Source of the DNA: Longimicrobiales bacterium
Lineage (GTDB): Bacteria > Gemmatimonadota > Gemmatimonadetes > Longimicrobiales > Gaopeijiaceae
Direction: 5' to 3'
Assembly (NCBI GenBank): GCA_028284495.1
Contig: JANQRP010000014.1
Location: 281,418 to 345,417 of the forward strand
Length of the DNA: 64,000 bases
Both the position numbers and the translations under genes were made by a program. The notes beneath the pieces are model-generated. The model was not told the DNA's origin and made no database searches. It saw only the letters and a list, made by a program, of their open reading frames with translations. Position 1 is the first letter of the stretch; each line of letters begins with the position of its first letter. This document shows positions 32,917 through 42,315 of the stretch, piece by piece.

Positions 32917-34065
32917 TCAGCCCAGGTCATTCATCCGGATGCCGTCCCATCGGTTCGAGAGCCGGGCGGTGCCCACGATCAGCGCCAGCACCCGTCCCGA
33001 CACGTTTGTGATCCGGTAGTCTTCGGGGATCGTCCGGGTGTCGGCGCGGGCCCTCGACGTGACGAGCCGGATCCCGCGCACGACATCCTCGGTGGCGAGC
33101 CCGGTCACCACGATGCCTCCCGTGTCCATAGCCTCCGGGCGCTCGATCGAGTCGCGAGGGGTTACGGCCGGGAACCCGAGAATCGTGGCCTCCTCGGCCA
33201 CCGTGCCGCTGTCCGACACCGTGCAGAACGACCGCGACTGGAGGCGGTTGTAGTCGAAATACCCGAACGGCTCGGCCACGTGGATTCGCTCGTCGAGGCG
33301 CGCGGCACCCCCGAGCTGGTCGAGTCGCTTTCGGGTACGCGGGTGCAGGGAGAGTACGACCGGCATGTCGAACGTCCGCACGATGGCTTCCAGCATCGCC
33401 GTGACGGCGAGGAGCCGGTCCCTCCGGTCCACGTTCTCCTCGCGGTGGACGGAGGCGACGACGTAGCGCTCCTCCTCCAGCCCCAACTCGTCGAGCACGG
33501 TCGAGCGATCGATTCGTCCCCTGTGGGTGTCGAGCACCTCGGCCATCGGTGATCCGGTCACGTAGACCCGACGGTGCTCGAGGCCCTCCGAAAGGAGATG
33601 CCGGCGGGCGTGCTCGGTGTAGGCGAGATTGAAATCCGCGACATGGTCGACGATCCTTCTGTTCGTCTCCTCTGGCACATTCCTGTCGAACGACCGGTTG
33701 CCAGCCTCCATGTGGTAGACGGGGATCTTCATGCGACGCGCAATGACCGCCGCGAGCGCCGAGTTCGTGTCGCCCAGGATCAGCACGGCGTCGGGGTCGT
33801 GCGCGCGGAACACCTCCTCCGACCGCACCAGGATCCGCCCGAGCGTCCGCCCCAGCGACTCCTCTGCGACGTTCAGGTACTCGTCGGGCTCACGGAGCTC
33901 GAGATCCTCGAAGAACACCCGATCCAGTGCGTAGTCGTGGTTCTGACCGGTGTGCACCAGTACATGGTCCACGACCTCGGACGCGTCGAGACGTGCGATC
34001 ACGCGGGAGAGGCGGATGATCTCCGGCCGGGTGCCGAGTATGGTCATGACCTTGAGCGGCGCCAT
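32917..34065 (-). CDS. capG: UDP-N-acetylglucosamine 2-epimerase family, CapG/FnlC type
   Basis: 382 residues. LGTRPEIIRLS, HTGQNHDYALDRVFFEDL, ILGDTNSALAAVIARRMKIPVYHMEAGNR and PEETNRRIVDHVADFNLAYTEHAR are the 2-epimerase motifs. It stands immediately after capF (three-base gap), the arrangement of the UDP-L-FucNAc pathway, where CapG inverts C2 to give UDP-N-acetyl-L-fucosamine. A WecB role making UDP-ManNAc is the alternative and would suit the dehydrogenase at 40972. The capE-capF context favours CapG. Confidence 0.85.
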   Translation of the reverse strand: MAPLKVMTILGTRPEIIRLSRVIARLDASEVVDHVLVHTGQNHDYALDRVFFEDLELREPDEYLNVAEESLGRTLGRILVRSEEVFRAHDPDAVLILGDTNSALAAVIARRMKIPVYHMEAGNRSFDRNVPEETNRRIVDHVADFNLAYTEHARRHLLSEGLEHRRVYVTGSPMAEVLDTHRGRIDRSTVLDELGLEEERYVVASVHREENVDRRDRLLAVTAMLEAIVRTFDMPVVLSLHPRTRKRLDQLGGAARLDERIHVAEPFGYFDYNRLQSRSFCTVSDSGTVAEEATILGFPAVTPRDSIERPEAMDTGGIVVTGLATEDVVRGIRLVTSRARADTRTIPEDYRITNVSGRVLALIVGTARLSNRWDGIRMNDLG

Positions 34066-34068
34066 CGG

Positions 34069-35178
34069 TCACACCCTCCCGGTCCAGGTGTCCGGAGCGT
34101 CCGCGTCGAACACCTCGGCGGCCCAGAACAGCACGATCATCTCGTCGTCTCCCACGTTTTCGATGTTGTGAACGGTGCCAGGCGGGATGTCGACAACCGA
34201 CCAGCGCGCGCCGGACGCCTCGTACGCCCGCACCCCCTCCCCGCCGGCCCGGCGGATCCGCACGACGCCCTCCCCGGACAGAACGACGAACTTCTCGACT
34301 TTCACCCGGTGCGAGTGGTCGCCTCGGACCACGCCGGGCCGGGTCGTCGACACGAAGATCTGACCGAACTGGTCACCTCGGATCAACTCGGCGAGTCGGC
34401 CGCGGTCGTCCGTCCGCTCGACTAGGGGATACTGGAGCTCGTCGTCGGGGATGTGCGAGAGGTACGTCGAGTGGAGGAGTCGGGTCAACGGATCGGAGAG
34501 ATCCGGGAGCAGGCCCGCCTCGCGGATCGCCGGGAACGAGCGGACCAGATCGGCGAGGTGTCCGACGGTCGTGTCGAAGGTCGGACCGACCGTGTCGAAC
34601 CGGACGCCTGCGCCGCGCGAGGCCACCGTCGCCGCCTCGAGGAGCTCTTGCACGACATGCGACACGTGTACGAGTTCGAGCGTCGCGCTCGCGTCATGGA
34701 CATCGATCGCGAGCCCGTTCGCAACGTTGTGGCAGAACGTGGCGACCACGGAGTTGTAGTCGGGGCGACACCATTTCCCGAACACGTTCGGCAGACGGTA
34801 GACCACCGCCTCGCCTCCGGCGGACCCGTACCGCTCGATTTCGGACTCTGCGGCCCGCTTGCTACGACCGTACTCGGTGTCGTCCACCGCACGGGTGGAA
34901 GAGGAGAAGAGGAGGCGCGGACGCGTCCCGCCGTCGAGGAGAGTGTCGACCAGTTCCCTCGTCGCGCCGAAGTTGACCCGCCTGAACTCACGGGGGTCGT
35001 CCGGCCGGTTCACCCCGGCGAGGTGAACCACGACGTCCACGCCACGGAGTATGCTCCGCCGCTCGTCCCGCGGGGTCTGCCGCGTGATCGCCGCCGGTGT
35101 CACTTCGGAGTGGGCCAGTGCCTCGCGGAGGTTGCGGCCGATGAACCCCTCCGCGCCGGTGACGGCGACGCGTGTCAT
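34069..35178 (-). CDS. capF: CapF: SDR reductase fused to cupin, UDP-L-FucNAc pathway
   Basis: 369 residues. The N-terminal short-chain dehydrogenase (TGAEGFIGRNL, 7-17; SSSTRAVDDTEYGRSKRAAE with Tyr and Lys) is followed by a cupin domain from about 255 (GDQFGQIFVSTTRPGVVRGDHSHRVKVEKFVVLSGEGVVRIRR). This two-domain layout is specific to CapF/FnlB, which epimerises at C3 and reduces C4 in making UDP-N-acetyl-L-talosamine, the precursor of UDP-L-FucNAc. It overlaps capE by four bases. Confidence 0.92.
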   Translation of the reverse strand: MTRVAVTGAEGFIGRNLREALAHSEVTPAAITRQTPRDERRSILRGVDVVVHLAGVNRPDDPREFRRVNFGATRELVDTLLDGGTRPRLLFSSSTRAVDDTEYGRSKRAAESEIERYGSAGGEAVVYRLPNVFGKWCRPDYNSVVATFCHNVANGLAIDVHDASATLELVHVSHVVQELLEAATVASRGAGVRFDTVGPTFDTTVGHLADLVRSFPAIREAGLLPDLSDPLTRLLHSTYLSHIPDDELQYPLVERTDDRGRLAELIRGDQFGQIFVSTTRPGVVRGDHSHRVKVEKFVVLSGEGVVRIRRAGGEGVRAYEASGARWSVVDIPPGTVHNIENVGDDEMIVLFWAAEVFDADAPDTWTGRV

Positions 35179-36209
35179 GGGCCCCGCTCCTCCAGTGCGG
35201 CCCGTACTGCCGGAAGCCCGCCGAGGAGTCGCTTCATCTCTTCGAGATCGAGGCGGGTCGTGTTGTGGGACGTGTAGTCGTCCTGCGACTCGACGCCGGC
35301 GTCCCCCTCGGTGACGAACTTCGAGTAGTTGAGATCGCGAACGTCGGGCAGAATTCGGAAGTACCGGTCGAGTTCCTCCGACCGGAGACGTTCCTCACGG
35401 GTCAGCAGCGTCTCGAACAGCTTCTCGCCGTGGCGCGTCCCGATGATCTCCACGGGAACGGGCGACTCGAACAGCTCGAGCAGTGCACGGCCCAGCGTGC
35501 CGATCGTCGTCGCAGGCGACTTCTGGACGAAGATCTCGCCCGGCTCGCCGTGTTCGAAGGCGAACAGGACGAGGTCCACCGAGTCCTCGAGCGACATCAT
35601 GAAGCGGGTCATGTCCGGGTTCGTCACGGTCAGCGGGAGACCCTCCCGGATCTGGCGGAGGAAGAGGGGGATAACCGACCCGCGCGACGCCATCACGTTG
35701 CCGTAGCGCGTCGCGACCATCGTCGTCCCCTCGGCCTCACGAGACTGCGCCACCATCACCTTTTCCATCATCGCCTTCGAGATCCCCATCGCGTTGATGG
35801 GATACACCGCCTTGTCGGTGCTCAGGCACACGATCCGCTCGACCCCATTGCGTTCGGCGGCCGCGAGAACGTTTCGCGTGCCGACGACGTTCGTCTGGAC
35901 CGCCTCCATCGGATGGAACTCGCACGACGGCACCTGCTTGAGTGCGGCCGCGTGAAAGACGAAGTCGACCCCCCGCAGCGCGAGCGACAGCGTCGTCTCG
36001 TCTCGCACGTCGCCCAGGTAGTAGCGGATCCGGTCGTCGCGGAACTCCCGCCGCATGTCGTCCTGCTTCTTCTCGTCACGGCTGTACACCCGGATCTCCG
36101 CGACCTCCGAGTCGAGGAACCTGCGGACGACGGTCGATCCGAACGACCCGGTGCCACCCGTCACGAGGAGGCATCGTCCTGCCGCAGACCGGAACGCCTC
36201 GCGAGTCAC
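35175..36209 (-). CDS. capE: CapE: UDP-GlcNAc 5-inverting 4,6-dehydratase
   Basis: 344 residues. TGGTGSFGS (17-25) binds NADP, STDKAVYPINA carries Asp132-Lys133, and the usual catalytic Tyr of YxxxK is Met141 in MGISK with Lys145, the substitution seen in CapE/FnlA. PSCEFHPMEAVQTNVVGT is also typical. It makes the 4-keto-6-deoxy intermediate from UDP-GlcNAc at the head of the UDP-L-FucNAc path. Its stop overlaps capF and its start overlaps cysNC, both by four bases. Confidence 0.92.
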   Translation of the reverse strand: MTREAFRSAAGRCLLVTGGTGSFGSTVVRRFLDSEVAEIRVYSRDEKKQDDMRREFRDDRIRYYLGDVRDETTLSLALRGVDFVFHAAALKQVPSCEFHPMEAVQTNVVGTRNVLAAAERNGVERIVCLSTDKAVYPINAMGISKAMMEKVMVAQSREAEGTTMVATRYGNVMASRGSVIPLFLRQIREGLPLTVTNPDMTRFMMSLEDSVDLVLFAFEHGEPGEIFVQKSPATTIGTLGRALLELFESPVPVEIIGTRHGEKLFETLLTREERLRSEELDRYFRILPDVRDLNYSKFVTEGDAGVESQDDYTSHNTTRLDLEEMKRLLGGLPAVRAALEERGP

Positions 36210-38119
36210 TCTTCCTCCACCTCCTCAAGGTATCCGAGCACGAGATCGACAGCGCGCTGTACCTCAATCGAATCCGTCGGGAGCACGATCTCCGGAGCAT
36301 CCGGCGGCTCGTAGTCCGCGTCGAGCCCCGGCAACCCCGTGATCTCGCCCGACGCCTGGCGTGAATAGAGCCCCTTGGGATCCCGGTCGCGGGCGATCTC
36401 GACATCGACGTCCACGTGGATCTCCACGAAGTCCCCCTCCGGCACGAGGGCACGGACCCGATCGCGGTCGGTGCGTTGCGGAGACACGAAGCTGCAGACC
36501 ACGATGAAGCCGGCCTCATGAAAGAGCCGCGCGACCTCGCCGACGCGTCGGACGTTCTCGGCTCGATCCGCCGGACCGAAGCCGAGGTCGCCGCACAGTC
36601 CGTGCCGCACCTGGTCGCCGTCGAGAAGCACCGTCTGCCGGCCGGCCGACCAGAGGCGGCGTTCGACCTCACGCGCGATCGTGCTCTTTCCGGCACCGCT
36701 GATCCCGGTGAACCAGAGCACCCTCGCCGAGTGCCCGTTTCGAATCTCACGTTCGGCGCGGGGAATGTTCCACGGCTCCCACACGACGTTCGGTGAGGCC
36801 GCGCGTGCCGGCCCGCCATCCGCCTGACGCGAGGTCGTAGCGGGCGGCTCGCGAACCTCGGACCGAATCATGCCGGCAGCCACCGTCGCATGGGTCTGCG
36901 GGTCGACGAGCACGAATCCGCCCGTCTGGCGGTTGGCCGCATACGGATCGAAGAACAGCGGCTGCGCCGTCTCGATCTGGACCCGACCGATGTCGTTGAG
37001 CGCCAGTTGCTCGACCTTTTCGCGGTGGAGCGTGTCGACGTCGATGCGGTAGCTGAGATTCTCCACCACCGCGCGTCGGTCGGAGGTCCCGTGCAGCAGA
37101 ACGTATTCCCGCCCCACCTCCATCGGAACGTCGCTCATCCAGCAGACGATGGCTTCGATGCGACGGCTCGACAGCGGCAGGTTCGCCACCCGCACGAGGA
37201 GATCCCCGCGCCCGATGTCCACCTCGTCGACCGTGGTGAGGACGACGGAGTCACCCGCGGAGGCCTCCCGCACCGGACCATCGAATGTCTCGATCGTGCG
37301 GACTCTCGTCCTCGTCCCGCTCGGTAGGACGAGGACCTCCTCTCCGGGGGAGACCGTCCCGGACGCGACTCGCCCCGCGAATCCGCGGAAGTGCTGATCG
37401 GGCCGGATTACCGTCTGCACGGCGAAGCGGAAGTCGCGCAGGTTGCGTCCGGTGCCGACCGTCACGTGCTCGAGGTGGTGAAGCAGCGTCGCTCCGTGGT
37501 ACCACGGCATGTGCGCACTGTCGTCCACCACGTTGTCGCCCCGAAGCGCCGACATCGGGATGAACGTCAGGTCGGTGACGTCGAGCTTTTCGGAGAACCG
37601 CCCGTACTCGCTCACGATCCGCGCGAAGACGTCCTCCCGCCAGTCCACGAGATCCATCTTGTTCACCGCCACGACCATGTGTGGAATCCCCAGGAGGCTG
37701 GCGATGAACCCGTGTCGCTTCGACTGCGTCTGTACACCCCGGCGCGCATCGATGAGGATGACCGCCAGTTCCGCCGTCGAGGCGCCGGTCACCATGTTGC
37801 GGGTGTACTGCACGTGCCCGGGAGTGTCCGCGATGATGAACTTCCGCCGCGGCGTCGCGAAGTACCGATAGGCCACGTCGATCGTGATTCTCTGCTCCCG
37901 TTCGGCGCGGAGGCCGTCGGTCAGGAGCGCGAGATTCATCTCGCTCTCGCCTCGACTCCGGCTGGCGCGCTCCGCCGCTTCCAGCTGGTCCTCGAAGATG
38001 GACTTCGTGTCGTGGAGGAGGCGCCCGATCAGGGTAGACTTTCCGTCGTCGACGCTCCCTGCGGTCGTGAATCTGAGCAGGTCCATCTTCGGCTCACCGT
38101 CGTCCCCTGCGTCCGTCAT
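36206..38119 (-). CDS. cysNC: CysNC: ATP sulfurylase GTPase subunit fused to APS kinase
   Basis: 637 residues. The CysN half has G1 GSVDDGKST (21-29), DTPGHVQYTRNM and NKMD, then EF-Tu-like beta domains. The APS kinase half begins about residue 440 with GISGAGKST (472-480), LDGDQVRHGLCGDLGF and DPKGLYSRQASGEITGLPGLDADYE. With CysD it makes APS, then PAPS. The gene is one base into cysD's stop and overlaps capE, placing PAPS synthesis in the middle of the polysaccharide operon. Confidence 0.97.
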   Translation of the reverse strand: MTDAGDDGEPKMDLLRFTTAGSVDDGKSTLIGRLLHDTKSIFEDQLEAAERASRSRGESEMNLALLTDGLRAEREQRITIDVAYRYFATPRRKFIIADTPGHVQYTRNMVTGASTAELAVILIDARRGVQTQSKRHGFIASLLGIPHMVVAVNKMDLVDWREDVFARIVSEYGRFSEKLDVTDLTFIPMSALRGDNVVDDSAHMPWYHGATLLHHLEHVTVGTGRNLRDFRFAVQTVIRPDQHFRGFAGRVASGTVSPGEEVLVLPSGTRTRVRTIETFDGPVREASAGDSVVLTTVDEVDIGRGDLLVRVANLPLSSRRIEAIVCWMSDVPMEVGREYVLLHGTSDRRAVVENLSYRIDVDTLHREKVEQLALNDIGRVQIETAQPLFFDPYAANRQTGGFVLVDPQTHATVAAGMIRSEVREPPATTSRQADGGPARAASPNVVWEPWNIPRAEREIRNGHSARVLWFTGISGAGKSTIAREVERRLWSAGRQTVLLDGDQVRHGLCGDLGFGPADRAENVRRVGEVARLFHEAGFIVVCSFVSPQRTDRDRVRALVPEGDFVEIHVDVDVEIARDRDPKGLYSRQASGEITGLPGLDADYEPPDAPEIVLPTDSIEVQRAVDLVLGYLEEVEEE

Positions 38120-39024
38120 CAGAAGTAGCCCTGCCGCTTGCGATCCTCCATGGCGGCCTCCGACCGGCGATCGTCGGACCGCTGCCCGCGCTCGGTCTCC
38201 CGCGCAGCCGCGACCTCGGCGATGATGTCGTCCACCGTGGCGGCGCGGGATTCGATGGCGCCGGTGCAGGTGGCGTCCCCGATGGTCCGGAAGCGGACCG
38301 TCCTGGTCTCGGCCGTCTCGCCCTCGACCGGGTACAGGAACTCCGTCTGCGCGAGTAGCACGCCGTCGCGGGAAACCACTTCACGCTCGTGTGCGAAGTA
38401 CAGCGAAGGGAGTTCGATTCCTTCCCGTGCCGCGTACTGCCACACGTCCATCTCGGTCCAGTTCGATATGGGGAAGACCCTGAAGTGCTCGCCCGGGGCC
38501 ATGCGTCCGTTGAACAGGTTCCAGAGCTCGGGGCGCTGGTTGCGGGGCTCCCACTGCCCGAATCGATCCCGGTGGCTGAAGAAGCGCTCCTTGGCGCGCG
38601 CCTTCTCCTCGTCGCGGCGACCGCCCCCCAGCGCGGCGTCCACCCGGTGCTCCCGCAGGCCGTCCAGCAGCGCCACCGTCTGAAGGGCGTTTCGACTCGC
38701 GTGGGGACCGGTCTCCTCGACCACCCTGCCCGCGTCGATGGCGTCCTGCACCCGACTCACGACGAGTTCGGCGCCGACGTCGCGCACCAGCCGATCCCTG
38801 AACTCGATGGTCTCGCGAAAGTTGTGACCCGTGTCGACGTGCATCAGACGGAAGGGGATCGGGCCCGGGTGGAACGCCTTCCGGGCCAGGTGCACCATCG
38901 TGATCGAGTCCTTGCCGCCGCTGAACAGGACGACGGGTCGCTCGAACTGCGCGGCCACCTCCCGCATCACGAAGATCGCCTCGGACTCGAGCTGGTCCAG
39001 GTGGGTACGATCGGACGGAGTCAT
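38119..39024 (-). CDS. cysD: CysD: sulfate adenylyltransferase small subunit
   Basis: 301 residues. VVLFSGGKDS (31-40) is the PP-loop, followed by MHVDTGHNFRETIEFRD, GGGRRDEEKARAKERFFSHRD and TEMDVWQYAAREGIELPSLYFAH, all CysD signatures; the protein ends in RKRQGYF, as in CysD. It adenylates sulfate with CysN. No CysH, CysI or CysJ reductase gene is in the window, so the PAPS may be for sulfation rather than reduction. It overlaps cysNC by one base and lies 31 bases after the dehydratase gene. Confidence 0.97.
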   Translation of the reverse strand: MTPSDRTHLDQLESEAIFVMREVAAQFERPVVLFSGGKDSITMVHLARKAFHPGPIPFRLMHVDTGHNFRETIEFRDRLVRDVGAELVVSRVQDAIDAGRVVEETGPHASRNALQTVALLDGLREHRVDAALGGGRRDEEKARAKERFFSHRDRFGQWEPRNQRPELWNLFNGRMAPGEHFRVFPISNWTEMDVWQYAAREGIELPSLYFAHEREVVSRDGVLLAQTEFLYPVEGETAETRTVRFRTIGDATCTGAIESRAATVDDIIAEVAAARETERGQRSDDRRSEAAMEDRKRQGYF

Positions 39025-39055
39025 CAGGCCGTCGCCGGACCTGCAGAGGCGGGAA

Positions 39056-40975
39056 TCAAGCTGATGCGGGGTGCTCGGCCGCGACTGCTCCGGCGTCGTG
39101 CGATTCGTTCGCGAGCGCCATGAGCAGACGACGAAGCTGGGCCTCCGGCACCTCGGCCAGAACCCCCGGAACCTCCGGACACAGCCGCTCGAGGGGATCA
39201 GGAAGCGGGCCGTCGGGATCCAGCAGGACGTGGATCTTGTCCACCGCCGTGGGGACGGCCCGCTCCTGCGGGGCGGTCAGCTCCTCGTGGAGCTTCTCCC
39301 CGGGCCGCAGACCGACGATCTCGATCTCCGCGTCGACGCCCTCGACACGTCCGGCCAGTCGGATGAGGTCCCGGGCCAGATCCATGATCTTCACCGGCTG
39401 ACCCATGTCCAGCATCGCGATCCGGCCGCGCGCCTCATCCAGAAGCGAGGCCTGGAGCACCAGCTGGACCGCCTCCGGAATCGTCATGAAGTATCGAGTC
39501 ACCTCCTCGTGCGTCACCGTGATCGGCTTTCCCGTAGCGAGCTGCTTCTTGAAGAGGGGAATGACGCTCCCGGCGCTCCCCAGCACGTTGCCGAAGCGCA
39601 CCGCGTACCAGGCGGTTCCCGGACAGCGGTGGGCCGCACGGAGCAGCAGCAGTTCCGCCGCGCGCTTCGAGGCACCCATCACCGAGGAGGGCCGCACGGC
39701 CTTGTCCGTCGAAATCAGGACGAGCTTCTCGACGCCGGCCCTCTCGGAGGCGCGAATCACCGTGTGTGTGCCCATCACGTTGTTCTCGATCGCGGCACGG
39801 ACGTTCTCCTCCATGAGCGGAACATGCTTGTAGGCCGCCGCATGGAAGACACGGTCGGGGCCGAACCGGTCAAACACCCGTGCGACGGCCGTGGTGTCAC
39901 GAACGTCGCCGATGATCGTGACCAGCCGGAGGTCGGGATGGTCGGCGGCGAGCTCGCGCTGCGTGAAGTAGAGCGGACTCTCCGCCTGATCGAGCAGGAT
40001 CAGGCAGGCCGGTCCGTGCAGTGCGATCTGACGACAGAGTTCGCCGCCGATCGACCCAGCGGCGCCCGTCACGAGCACGACACGGCCTCCCACATCCGCC
40101 GCAAGGCTCGGGAGTTGGAGCTCGATCGGCTCACGCCCCAGCAGATCCTCGATCCTGACCTGCCTGAGCTGGTCGAGTGAGACGGACCCGCTCAGGACGG
40201 CCGCGATGCCCGGGAGAACCCGATAGGGCACGCCGGTCTTCTGACATGCGGATACGATTCGGCGCATCGCACGGGGCCCGACCGAGGGCATCGCGACGAT
40301 GATCTCGTCGGCGTCGGTGGCTGCGACCACGTCGCCGAGTTCGTCCACCCGCCCGAGCACCCGAACTCCCTGCATCGAGGTCCCGGACTTGAGGGGGTCG
40401 TCGTCGATGAACCCCACCGGGTCGTAAACGCCGCGACCTGCGCGCTGCAGCTCGCGGAGGAGCTGGTCGCCGGCCTCCCCGGCCCCGACGATCAGCACGC
40501 GGCGAAGGTCGGCACCCGGCGAGCTGTGCCGGATCCACTCGTACGCCGTCCGGTAGACCGCCCACTGCCCTGCGATCAGGTAGGCCGTGAGTATCCATTC
40601 GATCAGTATGACCCCGACGGGCACGCGCGGGCCGAACTGCGCCACACCCCACGTGAGGCCGACGAACAGAAGGCTGCCGGCGGTCACGGAGACCATCAGG
40701 CGACCGAGGTCGGTCAGGCTCGCGTACCTCCATCGCCCCGTCGTCACGCCGAAGGCGAGGTGACACCCGACTCGGATCGGCACCAGCAGCGCCAGTGCGA
40801 GGATCAGGGTCTCCGCATACGCGGCGGGGATCTCTCCAGCGAAACGAAGCAGATAGGCGGCAATGAACGAGAACGCGGTGACAACCGAATAGACACCGAG
40901 GGCGACCCACTTTCTGCGTTTGGCGAGGTGCGGATAGGCTCGCCCGAACAGCCGCGTGACCCGAGACTCGATCAC
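39056..40975 (-). CDS. WbpM/PglF/CapD-type membrane nucleotide-sugar 4,6-dehydratase
   Basis: 639 residues from the GTG at 40973-40975, overlapping the dehydrogenase stop. Four membrane helices (about 24-143) precede a Rossmann domain (VLIVGAGEAGDQLLREL) and a catalytic dehydratase domain with TGAAGSIG (303-310), STDKAVRPSSVMGASK (422-437; Met433 and Lys437 replace the Tyr-Lys pair as in WbpM). It would make UDP-4-keto-6-deoxy-GlcNAc, feeding the PglE-like aminotransferase. An ATG is not available at this start. Confidence 0.92.
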   Translation of the reverse strand: MIESRVTRLFGRAYPHLAKRRKWVALGVYSVVTAFSFIAAYLLRFAGEIPAAYAETLILALALLVPIRVGCHLAFGVTTGRWRYASLTDLGRLMVSVTAGSLLFVGLTWGVAQFGPRVPVGVILIEWILTAYLIAGQWAVYRTAYEWIRHSSPGADLRRVLIVGAGEAGDQLLRELQRAGRGVYDPVGFIDDDPLKSGTSMQGVRVLGRVDELGDVVAATDADEIIVAMPSVGPRAMRRIVSACQKTGVPYRVLPGIAAVLSGSVSLDQLRQVRIEDLLGREPIELQLPSLAADVGGRVVLVTGAAGSIGGELCRQIALHGPACLILLDQAESPLYFTQRELAADHPDLRLVTIIGDVRDTTAVARVFDRFGPDRVFHAAAYKHVPLMEENVRAAIENNVMGTHTVIRASERAGVEKLVLISTDKAVRPSSVMGASKRAAELLLLRAAHRCPGTAWYAVRFGNVLGSAGSVIPLFKKQLATGKPITVTHEEVTRYFMTIPEAVQLVLQASLLDEARGRIAMLDMGQPVKIMDLARDLIRLAGRVEGVDAEIEIVGLRPGEKLHEELTAPQERAVPTAVDKIHVLLDPDGPLPDPLERLCPEVPGVLAEVPEAQLRRLLMALANESHDAGAVAAEHPASA

Positions 40976-42315
40976 GCCTTCACCACCCAGCGGCTCGCAT
41001 CGGCTCCGTCGCGGGGTGAGATGCCGGCCCGTCCGACGGCGTTTCGTGCATCCACGACGGCCGCGGCACGTTCGACAACCCGAGCGTAGTCCACACCAGA
41101 GTGGTCCGTGACGACCACCGCGCAATCGGTTCCGTCGAGCGCCTCGTCGTGGAGAGCAACCGAGGCGAGCGAAAGTCCCGGGTCGGATTCGTCCCCTTCC
41201 AGCCTGAGTTCGGGCACGAACGGGTCGTGGTAGGAAACTACCGCTCCGTCTGCACGCAGCAGTTGGAGAATATCGAGCGCCGGCGATTCTCGTACGTCGT
41301 TCACGCCCGGCTTGTATGCCGCACCGAGCACGAGCACACGCGACCCGTTCACCGCCTTCCGAGCGCGATTCAGCGCGTCGCGGACCTTTTGAACGACGAA
41401 CCGTGGCATCTCGCCATTGATCTCCCCAGCGAGGTCGATGAACCGCGTGGTGTAGTTGAGGGTCCGCATCTTCCACGCGAGGTAGTGAGGGTCCACCGGA
41501 ATGCAGTGCCCACCGAGCCCGGGGCCCGGCGTGAACTTCATGAAGCCGAACGGCTTCGTGCTCGCGGCCTCGATGACCTCCCACACATCGACGCCGAGCC
41601 TGTCCGAGATGAGTGCGAGTTCGTTGACCAGCCCGATGTTCACCGCCCGAAACGTGTTCTCGAGAATCTTCGTGAGCTCGGCCGCCTCACTGGAGCTGAC
41701 CGGCACCACGGTGTCGACGATCCGTCCGTAGAGCGCAGCACCCGCTTCCGTGCACGTCTCCGTCACGCCTCCGATGACCTTGGGGGTGTTCTTCGTCTTC
41801 CAGACCCTGTTCCCCGGATCGACCCGTTCCGGGCTGAAACACAGGAAGAAGTCCTCGCCGACGCGCGCGCCGTCGCTCTCCAGTGCGGGAAGGAGGACTT
41901 CGCGCGTCGTGCCCGGGTACGTGGTTGACTCGAGCACGATCAGTTGCCCCGGGCGTCGCGCTGCCGCCACAGCGTCCGTCGCCGCCACGATGTACGACAC
42001 GTCGGGATCGCCGGTCTTCGAGAGGGGTGTGGGAACACAGATCGAGATGGCGTCGCACTCGGAGAGTCGAGACACGTCCCTCGTCGCCTCGAGCGAGCCT
42101 CCGTCCACGCATCCGGCGATCTGGTCGTCGGTGAGGTCCTGGATGTGGCTGGTGCCAGCCATCACGCCGTCGACGACCGACTGCTTGACGTCGAATCCGA
42201 CTACGTCGATCCCCGCCCCCGCCGCCTCCACGGCGAGGGGCAGCCCCACGTACCCGAGGCCGATCACGCCCAGCGTGACATCACCCGATCGGAATTGGTC
42301 GACAGCAGACGACAT
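40972..42315 (-). CDS. UDP-N-acetylhexosamine 6-dehydrogenase (WbpA/WbpO/WecC type)
   Basis: 447 residues from the ATG at 42313-42315 with AGGTGG about eleven bases upstream; a GTG at 42330 is a second choice. GVIGLGYVGLPLAVEAA binds NAD, FTPGPGLGGHCIPVDP holds catalytic Cys271 and YKPGVNDVRESPA is the C-terminal motif. It oxidises a UDP-HexNAc to the uronic acid. Whether GlcNAc, GalNAc or ManNAc is used cannot be read. It is the first gene of the minus-strand polysaccharide operon, divergent from wzc. Confidence 0.9.
   Translation of the reverse strand: MSSAVDQFRSGDVTLGVIGLGYVGLPLAVEAAGAGIDVVGFDVKQSVVDGVMAGTSHIQDLTDDQIAGCVDGGSLEATRDVSRLSECDAISICVPTPLSKTGDPDVSYIVAATDAVAAARRPGQLIVLESTTYPGTTREVLLPALESDGARVGEDFFLCFSPERVDPGNRVWKTKNTPKVIGGVTETCTEAGAALYGRIVDTVVPVSSSEAAELTKILENTFRAVNIGLVNELALISDRLGVDVWEVIEAASTKPFGFMKFTPGPGLGGHCIPVDPHYLAWKMRTLNYTTRFIDLAGEINGEMPRFVVQKVRDALNRARKAVNGSRVLVLGAAYKPGVNDVRESPALDILQLLRADGAVVSYHDPFVPELRLEGDESDPGLSLASVALHDEALDGTDCAVVVTDHSGVDYARVVERAAAVVDARNAVGRAGISPRDGADASRWVVKA

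Noticed and set aside
39056..41584. 842-codon frame for the WbpM-like gene
   Set aside because: The extra 200 residues read through the dehydrogenase gene in the wrong frame; the GTG at 40975 gives the family length.
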